NCBI GenBank assembly: GCA_900540305.1
Contig: UQFL01000007.1
Span: 1 to 49,241 of the forward strand
Source: an uncultured Oscillospiraceae bacterium
Lineage (GTDB): Bacteria; Bacillota; Clostridia; Oscillospirales; Acutalibacteraceae
Length of the DNA stretch: 49,241 bases
Reading direction: 5' to 3'
Below the pieces are notes generated by a model. That model did no database searches and had not been told where the DNA came from. It saw nothing but the letters and a program-made list of their open reading frames with translations. Below are positions 22,278-32,033 of the stretch, piece after piece. The translations under genes were made by a program, and so were the position numbers. Every line of letters begins with the position of its first letter. Position 1 is the stretch's first letter.

Positions 22278-23120
22278 TCAATCGTTCTCTTTTCTTATTT
22301 CTCTCGGAGTTATGCCGAAAGTCTTTTTGAATTCGTGTGTAAAATGATAGGGTGAACTGAAAGCAAGCATATTTGCTATTTTGTTAACGGGAATTGTTGT
22401 TTGAACAAGGATTTTATATCCTTCCTCCATTTTTTTCTTAAGTATATATTGCTTTGGAGAAATATTTAATTCCTTAGTGAAAATTTGGTGAAGCCTTCTA
22501 GGCGATATACGGAAAAAGGCTGATATTTCATCTATTGATACTCTTGAGTATATCTTTTGCTCTACATAAGCGCAAATTTCATCAATAAGCTTGCTTTGAG
22601 TTGCCTGCAAATCTTCTTCGTTAAGATTATTTTTTATCATAACTGAATAAAAATAAGCAGTAAACAATGTGTTAATGTAATTATTATTAAGCGGATAGTT
22701 TTTTCCGTAATTAAGCATTTCGGTAAAAGCGTTATTTTCTTTTTCACATAATGGTATTTCGTAAATTTTGTCTGTTTCAAACTCTTCCTGAACATTTTTA
22801 GCGGTGAAGTTCACCCATCTGTATCCCCATAAATCTGTAAGACTCGTATATTTTATTATTTCGTTAAATCTAATAAATAGGCAAGTGTTTTCACCCAATA
22901 TAAATGTGCCTTTGTCGGTGAATATTTTACCCTGCCCGTAAGTGCATCGGATAAATGCATATGTGCCGTCTTCATAGCTTGATTTTTCATCTTCATCACA
23001 GTAATGATAATATGAATTGTCTGCAAGTATTTTGTAGGCACTGATTATTTCAGGTTGAAAACCTGTTGAGCAGCTATGTTGTTTTAAATGAAAAAATTCG
23101 CTTTGATACATATAAAACAC
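22278..23120 (-). CDS. AraC-family transcriptional regulator
   Basis: A 280-residue one-component regulator. The N-terminal about 160 residues form a cupin-like ligand domain (FIRCTYGQGKIFTDKGTFIL). Residues about 180-278 hold the two AraC helix-turn-helices (VSIDEISAFFRISPRRLHQI; then IPVNKIANMLAFSSPYHFTH), ending FGITPREIRKEND. It is divergent from the operon starting at 23219, separated by 98 bases, and convergent with the fucosidase, so it most likely controls the glycan locus in response to a sugar. Confidence 0.92.
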   Translation of the reverse strand: MFYMYQSEFFHLKQHSCSTGFQPEIISAYKILADNSYYHYCDEDEKSSYEDGTYAFIRCTYGQGKIFTDKGTFILGENTCLFIRFNEIIKYTSLTDLWGYRWVNFTAKNVQEEFETDKIYEIPLCEKENNAFTEMLNYGKNYPLNNNYINTLFTAYFYSVMIKNNLNEEDLQATQSKLIDEICAYVEQKIYSRVSIDEISAFFRISPRRLHQIFTKELNISPKQYILKKKMEEGYKILVQTTIPVNKIANMLAFSSPYHFTHEFKKTFGITPREIRKEND

Positions 23121-23218
23121 CTGTGATTTCCGATTTTTGTATTTATTATACTGTATTTTGAATTTATTTACAACAACAAGTATATTATAATTAATTTATA
23201 ATCAAAGGGAGGTTTGAT

Positions 23219-25633
23219 ATGAAACTGTATCTATTTGACAGAACAGAGAAAATAATTCACTTTGACGATTTAAGTATTCTTGAAGAAAAACGCCGAATTG
23301 ATGACAATATCAGTTTGGTGATGTCTGAAAATGAAGTTTTTGTGTTTCAAATTGCTTTGGTTTTAGAAAATGATGATGTTATAAATTCTATTACATCAAG
23401 CGGAAAATTAAAAATATCATGTATAAACACCGATGTTGTAGATAAATACGGAAACAGAAAAACACAAAAAATCGGTATCAAAAAGAATGTAATTCAGCCT
23501 CTTTTTTTCACTGCTGAGGCAGAAAAGCTTTCTTCAGGCAGGGAAGAAAAATGCACGGTTATTATAAATACTCAAAATGAATGCCGTTCTTTTTCGGTTA
23601 CTTTCAAAATCAACACGAGCCCTGTTGAAAACAACGGCTATAATGATTTGTGGAGATTGTCAAGAATTAAGTGGCTCAATTCTGATTTGTGTATTGATGA
23701 ATCCGTTGTAAAGCCTTATGTCCCTCCCAAAATTACAAAAGACTGTTTGGCTGTTTTAGGACGAGAAGTAGAACTCGAAGAAAACGGATTGCCCAAACAG
23801 ATTTATTCTAAATACAATGAGGAAATTCAGGTTGAAAAAGAAGTGCAGAAAAAGCTGTTTTCAAAAGAAACAAGCTTTTTGATTGACGGCAACCCGATTT
23901 TAAACGGCGAAACAAACAGTCAGCTTTTCAATAACCGCATTGAAAATACTACTCAGTGTGAAAATGAAAACTATTTTGCAAAAATATCTTCCACTTTAAG
24001 ATATGACGGGCAGATGGAGTATTCAGTTGAGATAACTCCGAAAAAAGATTTCACTGCAAACGATGTTTCGCTGAATTTTTATGTTTCTCCCGAATGTTCT
24101 CTCATTATGCACGGCTTGGGGCTCAGAGCATCAAAAGCGCAGGCGCTTGAATATAAGTGGGATAACCAAAAACAGCAGGATTGTTTGTTTATCGGTTGCG
24201 TAAACTGCGGCATGAGAGTTAAGTTTAAGGCGGAAAACTACACAAGGCCGCTTGTGAATATCTTTTATAAAAATCTGCCTCTAACTGTACCTGAAGAAAC
24301 ATGGGATAATCACGGAAAAGGACGCATAGAAGTAGAGAAAAACAAAGACTTTACAAAAGTTTTTGCTTCAACAGGGGCTTTTGAATTTAAAGAAAACGAA
24401 ACAAGACGATTTGTTTTTGAACTTCATATTACTCCGTTGAAACCTATTGATTATAAAAAAGCCTTTTCTGTAAGATACTCTCATAACAGCAAGCTTAAAA
24501 ATGAAATAAAAGAAATTGATAATGCTCATAAAAATGGATTAACTCATGTTATATTCCATCAGGGCAATATGATAATGCCGTTTATAAACTATCCGTTTTA
24601 TGAGGTCGACAGATTAAAATTCGCCGCTGATTATGCACGCAAAAAAGGAATAGGAATAAAACTCTATTATACCGAGCGTGAACACAGCAATCATATGGCG
24701 GAAACTTTTGTATATAAGGCGCTCGGAGATGAAATAATTCTGAGAAAACAGGGCGTCAGCCATTCGTGGCAAAAGGAAAAACCACAGTGGTTGGTAGACA
24801 ATTTCGGAGAAGACATTATCCCAGGTTGGTTCGTTAAATATAAGCACGGAAAATATAAAAACGACCACGACATTTCATTTATTGTAAGACCTGATACAAG
24901 ACTTGACAACTATTATGTTGAGGGATTGAACTGGCTTGTTGATAATATAGGGATCAAGGGTATTTATATTGATGATACATCCCTTGACAGAACAACGCTT
25001 GAAAGAGCGAAAAAGGTGCTTCAAAAAACAGACGGTCTGATAGATATGCATATGTGGAATCACGAGGAACCGAGAGCGGGAGATGTTAGCTGTATGAATC
25101 TCTACACGGAAATACTTCCGTTTATTGACAGTGTGTGGCTCGGTGAAGGTTTTTTCTATAAGAAATATTCGCCTGAATATATGCTTGTAGAGGTAAGCGG
25201 AATACCTTACGGTCTTACAGGTCAGATGCTCGAAGGCGGCGGTGATTTTTATGCAGGAATGTTGTACGGCATGAACAACCGCTACGGCTGGGGATATAAA
25301 AACGCTGTTAAAATGTATAAGGTGTGGGATGATTTCGGTATCACCGAAAGCAAGATGCTCGGTTACTGGCACAGCAAAAACCCCGTGAAAACAAGCAATG
25401 AAAATGTTCTTGTTACTGTTTATTTGAAAGACAGAAACGCTCTTGTCTGCATTTATAATTTCTCCGATAAAAGTGAAGAATTCGGAATAAATGTAGATAA
25501 GAACTTACTCGGATTTTCTCCGGTGAGCAGTAGTGAAGTAAGATTCGGCAAGGACAGAAAGAAATCTATAAATATAAACAAATCATTCAAACTCAAGAAA
25601 AGAAAAGGAATAATGATTGAATTGAGAGGTTAA
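23219..25633 (+). CDS. Large putative glycoside hydrolase, DUF6067/GH123-like
   Basis: An 804-residue protein without signal peptide. The first about 420 residues are predicted beta-sandwich modules. Residues about 430-720 read like an alpha/beta barrel: THVIFHQGNMIMPF, GIGIKLYYTERE, VDNIGIKGIYIDDTSLDRTT, GLIDMHMWNHEEPRAG, NLYTEILPFIDSVWLGEGFF, VEVSGIPYGLTGQM and GMNNRYGWGY. This barrel matches the DUF6067 type often annotated as a glycoside hydrolase domain and linked to GH123. A C-terminal beta domain ends the protein. IYIDD and LGEG are candidate catalytic acids. GGGAGG lies upstream of the ATG. First gene of a five-gene run reaching the sugar symporter. Confidence 0.75.
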   Translation: MKLYLFDRTEKIIHFDDLSILEEKRRIDDNISLVMSENEVFVFQIALVLENDDVINSITSSGKLKISCINTDVVDKYGNRKTQKIGIKKNVIQPLFFTAEAEKLSSGREEKCTVIINTQNECRSFSVTFKINTSPVENNGYNDLWRLSRIKWLNSDLCIDESVVKPYVPPKITKDCLAVLGREVELEENGLPKQIYSKYNEEIQVEKEVQKKLFSKETSFLIDGNPILNGETNSQLFNNRIENTTQCENENYFAKISSTLRYDGQMEYSVEITPKKDFTANDVSLNFYVSPECSLIMHGLGLRASKAQALEYKWDNQKQQDCLFIGCVNCGMRVKFKAENYTRPLVNIFYKNLPLTVPEETWDNHGKGRIEVEKNKDFTKVFASTGAFEFKENETRRFVFELHITPLKPIDYKKAFSVRYSHNSKLKNEIKEIDNAHKNGLTHVIFHQGNMIMPFINYPFYEVDRLKFAADYARKKGIGIKLYYTEREHSNHMAETFVYKALGDEIILRKQGVSHSWQKEKPQWLVDNFGEDIIPGWFVKYKHGKYKNDHDISFIVRPDTRLDNYYVEGLNWLVDNIGIKGIYIDDTSLDRTTLERAKKVLQKTDGLIDMHMWNHEEPRAGDVSCMNLYTEILPFIDSVWLGEGFFYKKYSPEYMLVEVSGIPYGLTGQMLEGGGDFYAGMLYGMNNRYGWGYKNAVKMYKVWDDFGITESKMLGYWHSKNPVKTSNENVLVTVYLKDRNALVCIYNFSDKSEEFGINVDKNLLGFSPVSSSEVRFGKDRKKSININKSFKLKKRKGIMIELRG

Positions 25634-25637
25634 TATT

Positions 25638-27119
25638 ATGAAAAAGTCTGTAATGATTATAATTTGCGTAGTTGTTGTTTTGGCTGTTATAGGAGCTTCA
25701 TTGGGCGTTCATTTCGGTTATGCAAAAACAACTGATGAAATGAAAACTTATACGGTTGAAACAAATTCTCAGCCGCTCAGAGTGGCAGTTATAAGTGATT
25801 TACAGCTGCCTGATTCTAAAGAAAAGGATACACATCAGTACGAGTCTTGTGAAAAAACTTTAACCATGCTTAAAAACAAGGGTATGGACGCTCTTATTAT
25901 TGCAGGAGATTTTACAGACCTTTCCTCTAAAAAAGCGTGGGGTACATTTAAGGAAATATATGATAAGGTAATGGGTGACGATGAAAAGCCTATTCCGCTT
26001 TACATAATGGGTAACCACGATTACTGGCTTGATTATTTTATCTCAGCCAAGGAAATCGGCACTCCTGCTAAGCTTCAGAAAAGATTTACCGAATATACAG
26101 GCGAATATCCTTTCAGCCATAAGGTTATAAACGGTTACCACTTCATTTGTTGGAGCTCTTCTGACGGAACTTACGATAAATCATACCAGAATAAAGAATG
26201 GATAAGAGGCGAGCTTGACAAGGCTGTTGCCGATGACCCCGAAAAGCCGATTTTTGTTATAACTCATTTAAATCCGTCCGATACGGCATACGGCTCCGAT
26301 GAATGGGGAAACAGCGATATTACCGATGTGTTAAAGGACTACAGCCAGGTAATCTCAATTTCGGCTCATTCTCACTACTCACTTATAGATGAGCGTTCAA
26401 TATGGCAGGGCGATTTTACCGCTTTCACAACTCAGAGTCTTGATTATATCGAGCTTGAAACAGGAAAGTTCAACGGCAGTATTCCCAAGGACGCTTACGG
26501 AAATTCAATGGCAGATGTGCTTCCCGCTTGCCTCTATATGGAAATAGAGAACGATAAGATTACAATTAACAGACTTGAAGCCAATACAGGAAATGAACTC
26601 AAAGAGCCTTGGGTTATCAACGCTCCTTTCGGCAGTGAGGAAAGCCTCAGCAAATATACCGATAAAAGAGCAGATGAAAATTCAGCGCCCACATTAAATG
26701 AAAATCTTAAAGCTTCATATGCAGATATAACTGATATTAACGGAAATAAGCAGAGAACTATCACTTTTGAAGCAGGCAAGGACGATGATTTTGTTCATTC
26801 CTATAAGCTTGTATTTCTTGATGAAAATAAAAATGTTCTCGAGTTTGAAGAAACCGATTATGACAACAATGTTGTTCATTATGATGCTGAAGGATATAAA
26901 ATAAATGTTGCAAACGAGAATTACGAAAACGGTCAGCCAAAGAAAATTTCCGAGGTGCTTTATTTCAGCGACTTTGTTTTAGGTCTTGAGAATATGGCGG
27001 ATAATGCCGAGCTTAGACTTCCGAGCAATCTTCCAGAAAACACAAAATATGTTTCAATTACTGCAATAGACAGCTGGGGCGCAGAAAGTAATTCAGTTGT
27101 TTGTGAAGTAGTTTTGTGA
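25638..27119 (+). CDS. Membrane-anchored calcineurin-like metallophosphoesterase
   Basis: A 493-residue protein. Residues 6-27 are an uncleaved signal anchor (VMIIICVVVVLAVIGASLG), so the enzyme faces outside. The phosphoesterase core spans about 45-290: RVAVISDLQLP (block I, with Gln where most members have the His metal ligand), ALIIAGDFTDLS (block II), YIMGNHDYW (block III), IFVITHLNPSD and ISISAHSHYSLID (blocks IV and V). A C-terminal domain of about 200 residues is predicted beta-rich. It starts four bases after the GH-like gene, so it is coupled with it. The substrate is unknown; removal of phosphate or phosphodiester decorations from glycans would fit the context. Confidence 0.85.
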   Translation: MKKSVMIIICVVVVLAVIGASLGVHFGYAKTTDEMKTYTVETNSQPLRVAVISDLQLPDSKEKDTHQYESCEKTLTMLKNKGMDALIIAGDFTDLSSKKAWGTFKEIYDKVMGDDEKPIPLYIMGNHDYWLDYFISAKEIGTPAKLQKRFTEYTGEYPFSHKVINGYHFICWSSSDGTYDKSYQNKEWIRGELDKAVADDPEKPIFVITHLNPSDTAYGSDEWGNSDITDVLKDYSQVISISAHSHYSLIDERSIWQGDFTAFTTQSLDYIELETGKFNGSIPKDAYGNSMADVLPACLYMEIENDKITINRLEANTGNELKEPWVINAPFGSEESLSKYTDKRADENSAPTLNENLKASYADITDINGNKQRTITFEAGKDDDFVHSYKLVFLDENKNVLEFEETDYDNNVVHYDAEGYKINVANENYENGQPKKISEVLYFSDFVLGLENMADNAELRLPSNLPENTKYVSITAIDSWGAESNSVVCEVVL

Positions 27120-27129
27120 GGATATTGAT

Positions 27130-28170
27130 ATGAAAAAAATTATATCAGCACTTTTGATTACAGTTATAATTATGACAGGATTAAGTATCAGCGGCTGTTC
27201 AAAACAGGATGACAGCTGGAAAGAAAATGAAAAATACGACCTTTCACTCCCAGTTTTAAATGAGGACGGTTGGTATCTCGTATTTGAAGATGATTTTAAC
27301 GGCGAATCATTAAACGAGGGAATAACTTTCGGCGAAAAATATGTCGGCAGTAAAGAGATATGGACTACATCCCCACACGCCATCAGATGGGAGAGCAACG
27401 ATGAGGATAAACCCGAACATGCGTGCTGGTGGTGCCCCGAAATGGTGGAAATAAAAGATTCAAACCTTGTTGTTCATTCCCGTTATGAAGAAAACCACAC
27501 TTGTGACGGCGACTGCCCGTCAAAAGGCAGATTCACAGGCGGAATCGAAACAAGAATGATTACGGGCGATAACAATAACAACAAGGGAACAGAGGATACG
27601 CTTCTTTTTGCCCAGGCTTTCGGTTACTTTGAATGCCGTGTCAAATTCCCCGATGCAGACGGTATGTGGTCTGCATTCTGGCTTCAGTCCTCAAATATGC
27701 GCAAGGTAGGCAACGAGGGCGAAGACGGCACAGAGATTGATGTATATGAGAGTGCATTCAGAAGAAGTAAAAAATCCGAAATGGGTCACGCTCTTTTATG
27801 GGACGGATACGGTGAGGACGCAAAAAGCTCACCCTATATCGGTGCACTTGAGCAGGATCTATACGATGGTTATCATACCTTTGCTCTTAAATGGACACCC
27901 GAATATTATGTTTTCTATGTAGACGGAGAACCGACCTGGGCAACCGATGACGGCGGAGTATCTAAGGTTAAAGAATTTCTACGCCTTACGGTTGAAATTG
28001 ACGCAGGAGACGGCTGGGGACCCCACGGAAAGAAAATAGGTCAGTTTGATGATACAAATTCATCAGATTCCGATTTTCTTGTTGACTATGTAAAAGTATG
28101 GCAAAACGAAAACTACGAACAGTACATAAAAGATGATGATGAATTTTCAGGTTCAGTAGATTTATCTTAA
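27130..28170 (+). CDS. GH16 endo-glycanase lipoprotein
   Basis: A 346-residue surface lipoprotein. The leader ends in lipobox ISGC (Cys about 23). The rest is a GH16 beta-jelly-roll: WYLVFEDDFNGESLNEG, FGYFECRVKFPDADGMWSAF, the catalytic signature EIDVYE within GEDGTEIDVYES, then YHTFALKWTPEYYVFYVDG and DFLVDYVKVWQNE at the end. GH16 enzymes cut beta-1,3 or beta-1,4 glucans or galactans, and some act as endo-beta-galactosidases on mucin O-glycans. Exact specificity cannot be read here. A cysteine-rich insertion (HTCDGDCPSKGR) is unusual. It is the only clearly exported hydrolase of the locus, so it probably makes the first cut before import. Confidence 0.9.
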   Translation: MKKIISALLITVIIMTGLSISGCSKQDDSWKENEKYDLSLPVLNEDGWYLVFEDDFNGESLNEGITFGEKYVGSKEIWTTSPHAIRWESNDEDKPEHACWWCPEMVEIKDSNLVVHSRYEENHTCDGDCPSKGRFTGGIETRMITGDNNNNKGTEDTLLFAQAFGYFECRVKFPDADGMWSAFWLQSSNMRKVGNEGEDGTEIDVYESAFRRSKKSEMGHALLWDGYGEDAKSSPYIGALEQDLYDGYHTFALKWTPEYYVFYVDGEPTWATDDGGVSKVKEFLRLTVEIDAGDGWGPHGKKIGQFDDTNSSDSDFLVDYVKVWQNENYEQYIKDDDEFSGSVDLS

Positions 28171-28181
28171 CAGGAGACGCT

Positions 28182-29753
28182 ATGATTAAATTAATACCTG
28201 CACCGAAACAAGTTAAAGAACTTAACGGAACTTTTTTGATTAAAGATGATTTAACAGTTAAAACAGATTTCCCGCTTCCGCTTTTAAAACTTCAAAGAGA
28301 TGACAACGCTTCGCTGATTATTGAAAAAAACAATAGTCTGAAAGCTGAGGGGTATACTCTTGAAGTAAATCAAAAAGAGATTAAAATTACCGCCTGTGAT
28401 GAGGCTGGGGCGTACTATGCCTTGCAATCTCTTAGGCAGATAAGCAGATATGAACTCGGCGAAAGGCGTGTGCCTTGCTGTAAAATATCCGACGAACCGA
28501 GATATAAGTGGAGGGGCTTACAGCTTGATGAAAGCCGCCATTTCTTCGGAAAAGACGCAGTAAAAAAGCTTCTTGATAATATGTTTATGATGAAACTTAA
28601 TGTTTTTCATTGGCATTTAACAGATGATCAGGGCTGGAGAATTGAAATTAAAAAATATCCGCTTTTAACTGAAATCGGTTCCGTTCGCAAAAGCACGCAT
28701 ATTAACGGCTGGGGTTCAACCCAAATAGTATACGGCGTTCATAAAGGCTATTATACTCAGGATGACATCAGAGAAATAGTCGATTACGCAGCGCAAAGAA
28801 ACATTATGATTGTGCCGGAAATAGATTTTCCCGCCCATTGCGCCGCTGCAATAGCCGCCTATCCTTGGCTTGCGTGCAGAGAACTTAAAAGAGATGTTCC
28901 CGGTTATTTCGGTAGTTCTATTCCTGAAAAAGTTATGAAAATTAAAGATTGGAACAGAACTATATGCGCAGGTAAAAAGAAAACGGTTCAGTTTGTATTT
29001 GATGTTATAGATGAAGTCTGCGAAATGTTCCCCGGAGAATATTTTCATATCGGCGGCGATGAAGCGCCGAAAGACGAATGGAAAAAATGTCCCAATTGTC
29101 AGAAAACTATGAAAGAAAATAATCTCAAAAATGAGGAAGAACTTCAGGGATATTTTAATAATCTGATACTTGAACATCTAAAGAAAAAAGGCAAACGCCT
29201 TATCGGCTGGAATGAGATACTAAAGGCTAAAAATCTCGACAACAGTGTAGTTGCGCAGTATTGGACTCCTAAAAAAGACAATAACGCAAGAAACCACGCT
29301 CAAAAAGGCTTGAATATAATTATGTCAAACCACAAGTCATTTTATTTTGACATTCCTTATGGCCAGTATCCGCTGAAAAACACTTATTGCTTTAAACCTG
29401 AAGAATACGGTATAAACGGTTCTCAAAAAAGCGTTATGGGTGTTGAGGGTGAAAACTGGACGGAATGGACAAATTCTTTAGAAAAGCTTGAGATGAAACT
29501 GCATCCCCGTATGGAAGCGCTTGCAGAGTCCGCGTGGTCTGACGAAGCTGTTAAAGACTGGAATGACTTTAAAGAGAGAATCGAATCATTTAAGAGTTAT
29601 TATGATTATTTGGGTATAAATTATGCTGTTAGCAAAATCTATCAGCCCTCAGGATTATTAAACAGGACAAAGATTAAAAAGCTGTTTTTCAACGGCGACA
29701 CTGATTATGAGTTTAATATGAATGAAAAATACCGCAGAGAAGGTCTGCGGTAA
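28182..29753 (+). CDS. Beta-N-acetylhexosaminidase, GH20
   Basis: A 523-residue hydrolase removing terminal beta-GlcNAc or GalNAc. Residues 1-95 are the usual GH20b alpha/beta domain (YTLEVNQKEIKITA, AYYALQSLRQI). The barrel follows: RGLQLDESRHFFG, NVFHWHLTDDQGWRIEIKKY, IVPEIDFPAHCAAAI, the catalytic Asp-Glu pair in FHIGGDEAPK, and MGVEGENWTEW. No signal peptide, so it is cytoplasmic. Spacing of 11 bases to the GH16 gene and 15 to the symporter gene shows a single operon. Confidence 0.95.
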   Translation: MIKLIPAPKQVKELNGTFLIKDDLTVKTDFPLPLLKLQRDDNASLIIEKNNSLKAEGYTLEVNQKEIKITACDEAGAYYALQSLRQISRYELGERRVPCCKISDEPRYKWRGLQLDESRHFFGKDAVKKLLDNMFMMKLNVFHWHLTDDQGWRIEIKKYPLLTEIGSVRKSTHINGWGSTQIVYGVHKGYYTQDDIREIVDYAAQRNIMIVPEIDFPAHCAAAIAAYPWLACRELKRDVPGYFGSSIPEKVMKIKDWNRTICAGKKKTVQFVFDVIDEVCEMFPGEYFHIGGDEAPKDEWKKCPNCQKTMKENNLKNEEELQGYFNNLILEHLKKKGKRLIGWNEILKAKNLDNSVVAQYWTPKKDNNARNHAQKGLNIIMSNHKSFYFDIPYGQYPLKNTYCFKPEEYGINGSQKSVMGVEGENWTEWTNSLEKLEMKLHPRMEALAESAWSDEAVKDWNDFKERIESFKSYYDYLGINYAVSKIYQPSGLLNRTKIKKLFFNGDTDYEFNMNEKYRREGLR

Positions 29754-29768
29754 TTCGGAGTGCTTTAG

Positions 29769-31587
29769 ATGAAGGCTTTAGATAGTGCGAAAAAGTTGCT
29801 CAACACGGTAAAGAATAACTGGAATAATCCTCCCGAAGGCAAATATATACCGTATAAAGAGATAATGGCATACAGCGCAGGCGGTATAGGTGTCAAAATG
29901 CTCGTTCAAATGATATATTACATAGGGCTTTCCGGAACAAGTTTGCTTGCGGGTTCCGCTCTCGGTTTGAAAAACGGAGATTTGGTAAATCTTAATTTAA
30001 TAGCCACTGTTATCTGCATCTTTTTAGTCCCTGCAAGGGGAATGATAATTGATAACACCCGAAGCAAAAAAAGGTAAATTCAGATCCTATCTTCTGTATA
30101 TGGGAGTTCCGTCAGCGCTTATCAGCTGTGTGTTTGCATTTTTGCCTTTTGAAACAATGAGCTATGATCAAAGACTTTGGTCATTGTTTATCACATATAT
30201 GCTTCTTCAGCTTTGCTATCCTTTCTACGATCAAGCATATACAACTTTGGCGCAGGTAATGAGCCCTGATTCAAATGAAAGGGCAGAAGTTATAACAATT
30301 TCTACTTTTATTTATTCGATTGCCCCAACTCTTGCAAATCTTTTTGTACCGATAATTGCCGGATTTACAGGCGGAATGGAGCATATAGGCGCATACCGTA
30401 TAATAATTCCTGTATTTGGTATTTCAGGCTGTGTAATAGGAATGCTGAGCTATACAGGTACTAAGGAAAGGATTATAGTAGCAAAAGATTATACTCCAAA
30501 AGTACCGTTTTGGCACGGTATCATTGCCGGAATGAAAAACAAATATCAGTGGGGACGCTCCATTACTTCGTGGTTTGTACTCCTCCAAATAGGAATACAA
30601 AATATAACAACATGGTATTTCTATTACGGTATAAAAGATGTTTTAAATCTCACAACCGAACAGCAGGGCGTTTTAAACGGTACACTTGTAACAATACTGG
30701 GTGCGTCCGCATATCCTGCTTTGCTGTTTTCACCGATTATTATAAAGAAAATAGGTAAAAGAAATCTTGTAATTATTTATACTGTCTGCAACATACTGTG
30801 TATGATAGGAATGTATTTTTCAATCAGAAACATCTGGGCTTTATATGTATTTTTATGGCTTAGAAGTGTCTTTACAGCTTTCCCTATAATCAATGACTGC
30901 GCAATGAATGCGGATGTGCTTGATTATCAGCAGTACAAAACAGGCGACAGATTAGAGGGGCTTATGTCTCAGGTTGTAACATTTATCGGAACTTTTGTTA
31001 CGATGGGCGTTACTTACTTTGTGCAGACAATTGTTATGCAAAACCGGTACGGTCTTGTTGACAACTATGATGATTTATATCTTGCTTCTTTCAGAGAGCC
31101 TTTGTCAAAGGCTATGATACTCATTGCCATAGTAGGATATGTTTTTTCTCTCATTCCGTTTATAACTTTATATACGCTTACTGAAGAAGAGCATAAATCA
31201 TATATTGAAGTGCTTAAAATAAGAGCGGCGCTTGAGGATTATGCTGATAATAATCTTGCGCCCGGTCAGCTTGAAGAAGCTAAAAATATCTATTTCAACG
31301 CAGTTGAAGAATATAATGCTTGTGTCACTGCTTTGAATAATGCTAAGTCTCCGCTTGAAAAGCGAAAAATGAAAAAGAAAATCAAAGCGCTTGAAATTAT
31401 AGTTTTGGAAAATAAACGCTTTGAAAATAAGCAGATGATAAAAAAGACTCAGCAGGCAAGAGAACTTGTTTCACATTCCGTAGAAGAACTTTACGGTATA
31501 AGCGAGCCTACAATGGACGCATATAACGAGGCTATGGCTATGAGTGAAGCAACACCGGAGGAAATAAAGCTTAAAGCAAAAAGCTGA
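29769..31587 (+). pseudogene. GPH-family sugar:cation symporter, interrupted by a frameshift
   Basis: Two frames together encode one MelB-like MFS symporter. The first (29769-30077) supplies residues 1-102, through MIIDNTRSKK. The second (open to 31587) continues KKGKFRSYLLY, as in intact family members. The break is a run of seven A (30066-30072): with six A the frame would be continuous. Apart from this the protein looks intact, with about 12 membrane segments, the cytoplasmic-loop motif DNTRSKKGKFR and a Lys/Glu-rich C-terminal extension of about 120 residues. It is the only transporter of the glycan locus, so inactivation would be costly. An assembly error, slippage at the A run or phase variation are all possible. 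Confidence 0.85.
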
Positions 31588-31589
31588 AA

Positions 31590-31730
31590 ATGGCTTCAAA
31601 GGAGCTTGACCGCTATCACAAAAAAGCATTTAAATATATTGAAGCTAAAAAGCTTATTAAGCAATATGAGTATTATTGTAATTGGAACAGTATTTTCAAT
31701 ACTCAGCTTGATAAAAGCGTTAATGCTTAA
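31590..31730 (+). CDS. Small basic hypothetical protein
   Basis: A 46-residue frame (MASKELDRYHKKAFKYIEAK onward, ending LDKSVNA) starts two bases after the symporter stop, with AAAGC but no strong Shine-Dalgarno, so translation would depend on coupling. It is helical and rich in Lys and Tyr, similar in style to the symporter's C-terminal extension, and may be a detached part of it. No family is recognised. A terminator follows 10 bases later. Confidence 0.45.
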   Translation: MASKELDRYHKKAFKYIEAKKLIKQYEYYCNWNSIFNTQLDKSVNA

Positions 31731-31740
31731 CGAAATATAG

Positions 31741-31772
31741 AAAAAGCCCTCGGCGTCAGTCGAGGGCTTTTA
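31741..31772 (+). terminator. Terminator of the glycan operon
   Basis: AAAAGCCCTCG (31742-31752) pairs with CGAGGGCTTTT (31761-31771). Confidence 0.9.
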
Positions 31773-31791
31773 GTATTTACATGAAGAATAT

Positions 31792-31820
31792 AAAAAACAG
31801 GAGCATGTTTAATGCTCCTG
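31792..31820 (-). terminator. Terminator of the tRNA gene
   Basis: On the minus strand CAGGAGCAT pairs with ATGCTCCTG and is followed by six T; positions 31798-31820 form the stem-loop. Confidence 0.9.
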
Positions 31821-31823
31821 CCT

Positions 31824-31899
31824 TGGTCGGAGTGACAAGACTTGAACTTGCGACCCCCAGACCCCCAGTCTGGTGCGCTACCACCTGCGCTACACCCCG
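31824..31899 (-). tRNA. tRNA-Pro (anticodon GGG)
   Basis: On the minus strand the cloverleaf is complete: acceptor CGGGGTG with CACTCCG, D-stem GCGC/GCGC, anticodon stem CCAGA/TCTGG with loop CTGGGGG (anticodon GGG), T-arm loop TTCAAGT, and an encoded CCA end. A promoter at 31918-31946 and a terminator at 31798-31820 frame it, so it is transcribed alone. Confidence 0.95.
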
Positions 31900-31917
31900 A
31901 AATCAAATTGCTTTAAT

Positions 31918-31946
31918 ACTATATCACAACATTTTAAATAAATCAA
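31918..31946 (-). promoter_or_regulatory. Promoter of tRNA-Pro
   Basis: On the minus strand TTGATT and TATAGT are separated by 17 bp, 18 bases before the tRNA. Confidence 0.7.
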
Positions 31947-31992
31947 TATATTTCTTCAAATTTATCAGAAAAAATTCAAATTTTTTAGAAAA

Positions 31993-32019
31993 CAGGGAAC
32001 GCAATGTATGCGTTCCCTG
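31993..32019 (-). terminator. Terminator after the alcohol dehydrogenase gene
   Basis: CAGGGAACGCA (31993-32003) pairs with TGCGTTCCCTG (32009-32019); on the minus strand TTTTCT follows. Confidence 0.85.
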
Positions 32020-32033
32020 AATTTACTGCGTTT

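Noticed and set aside
30060..30080. Programmed ribosomal frameshifting at the A run
   Set aside because: The needed shift is +1, whereas A-run slippery sites usually give -1, and no stimulatory structure is evident. Slippage, mutation or error is more likely.
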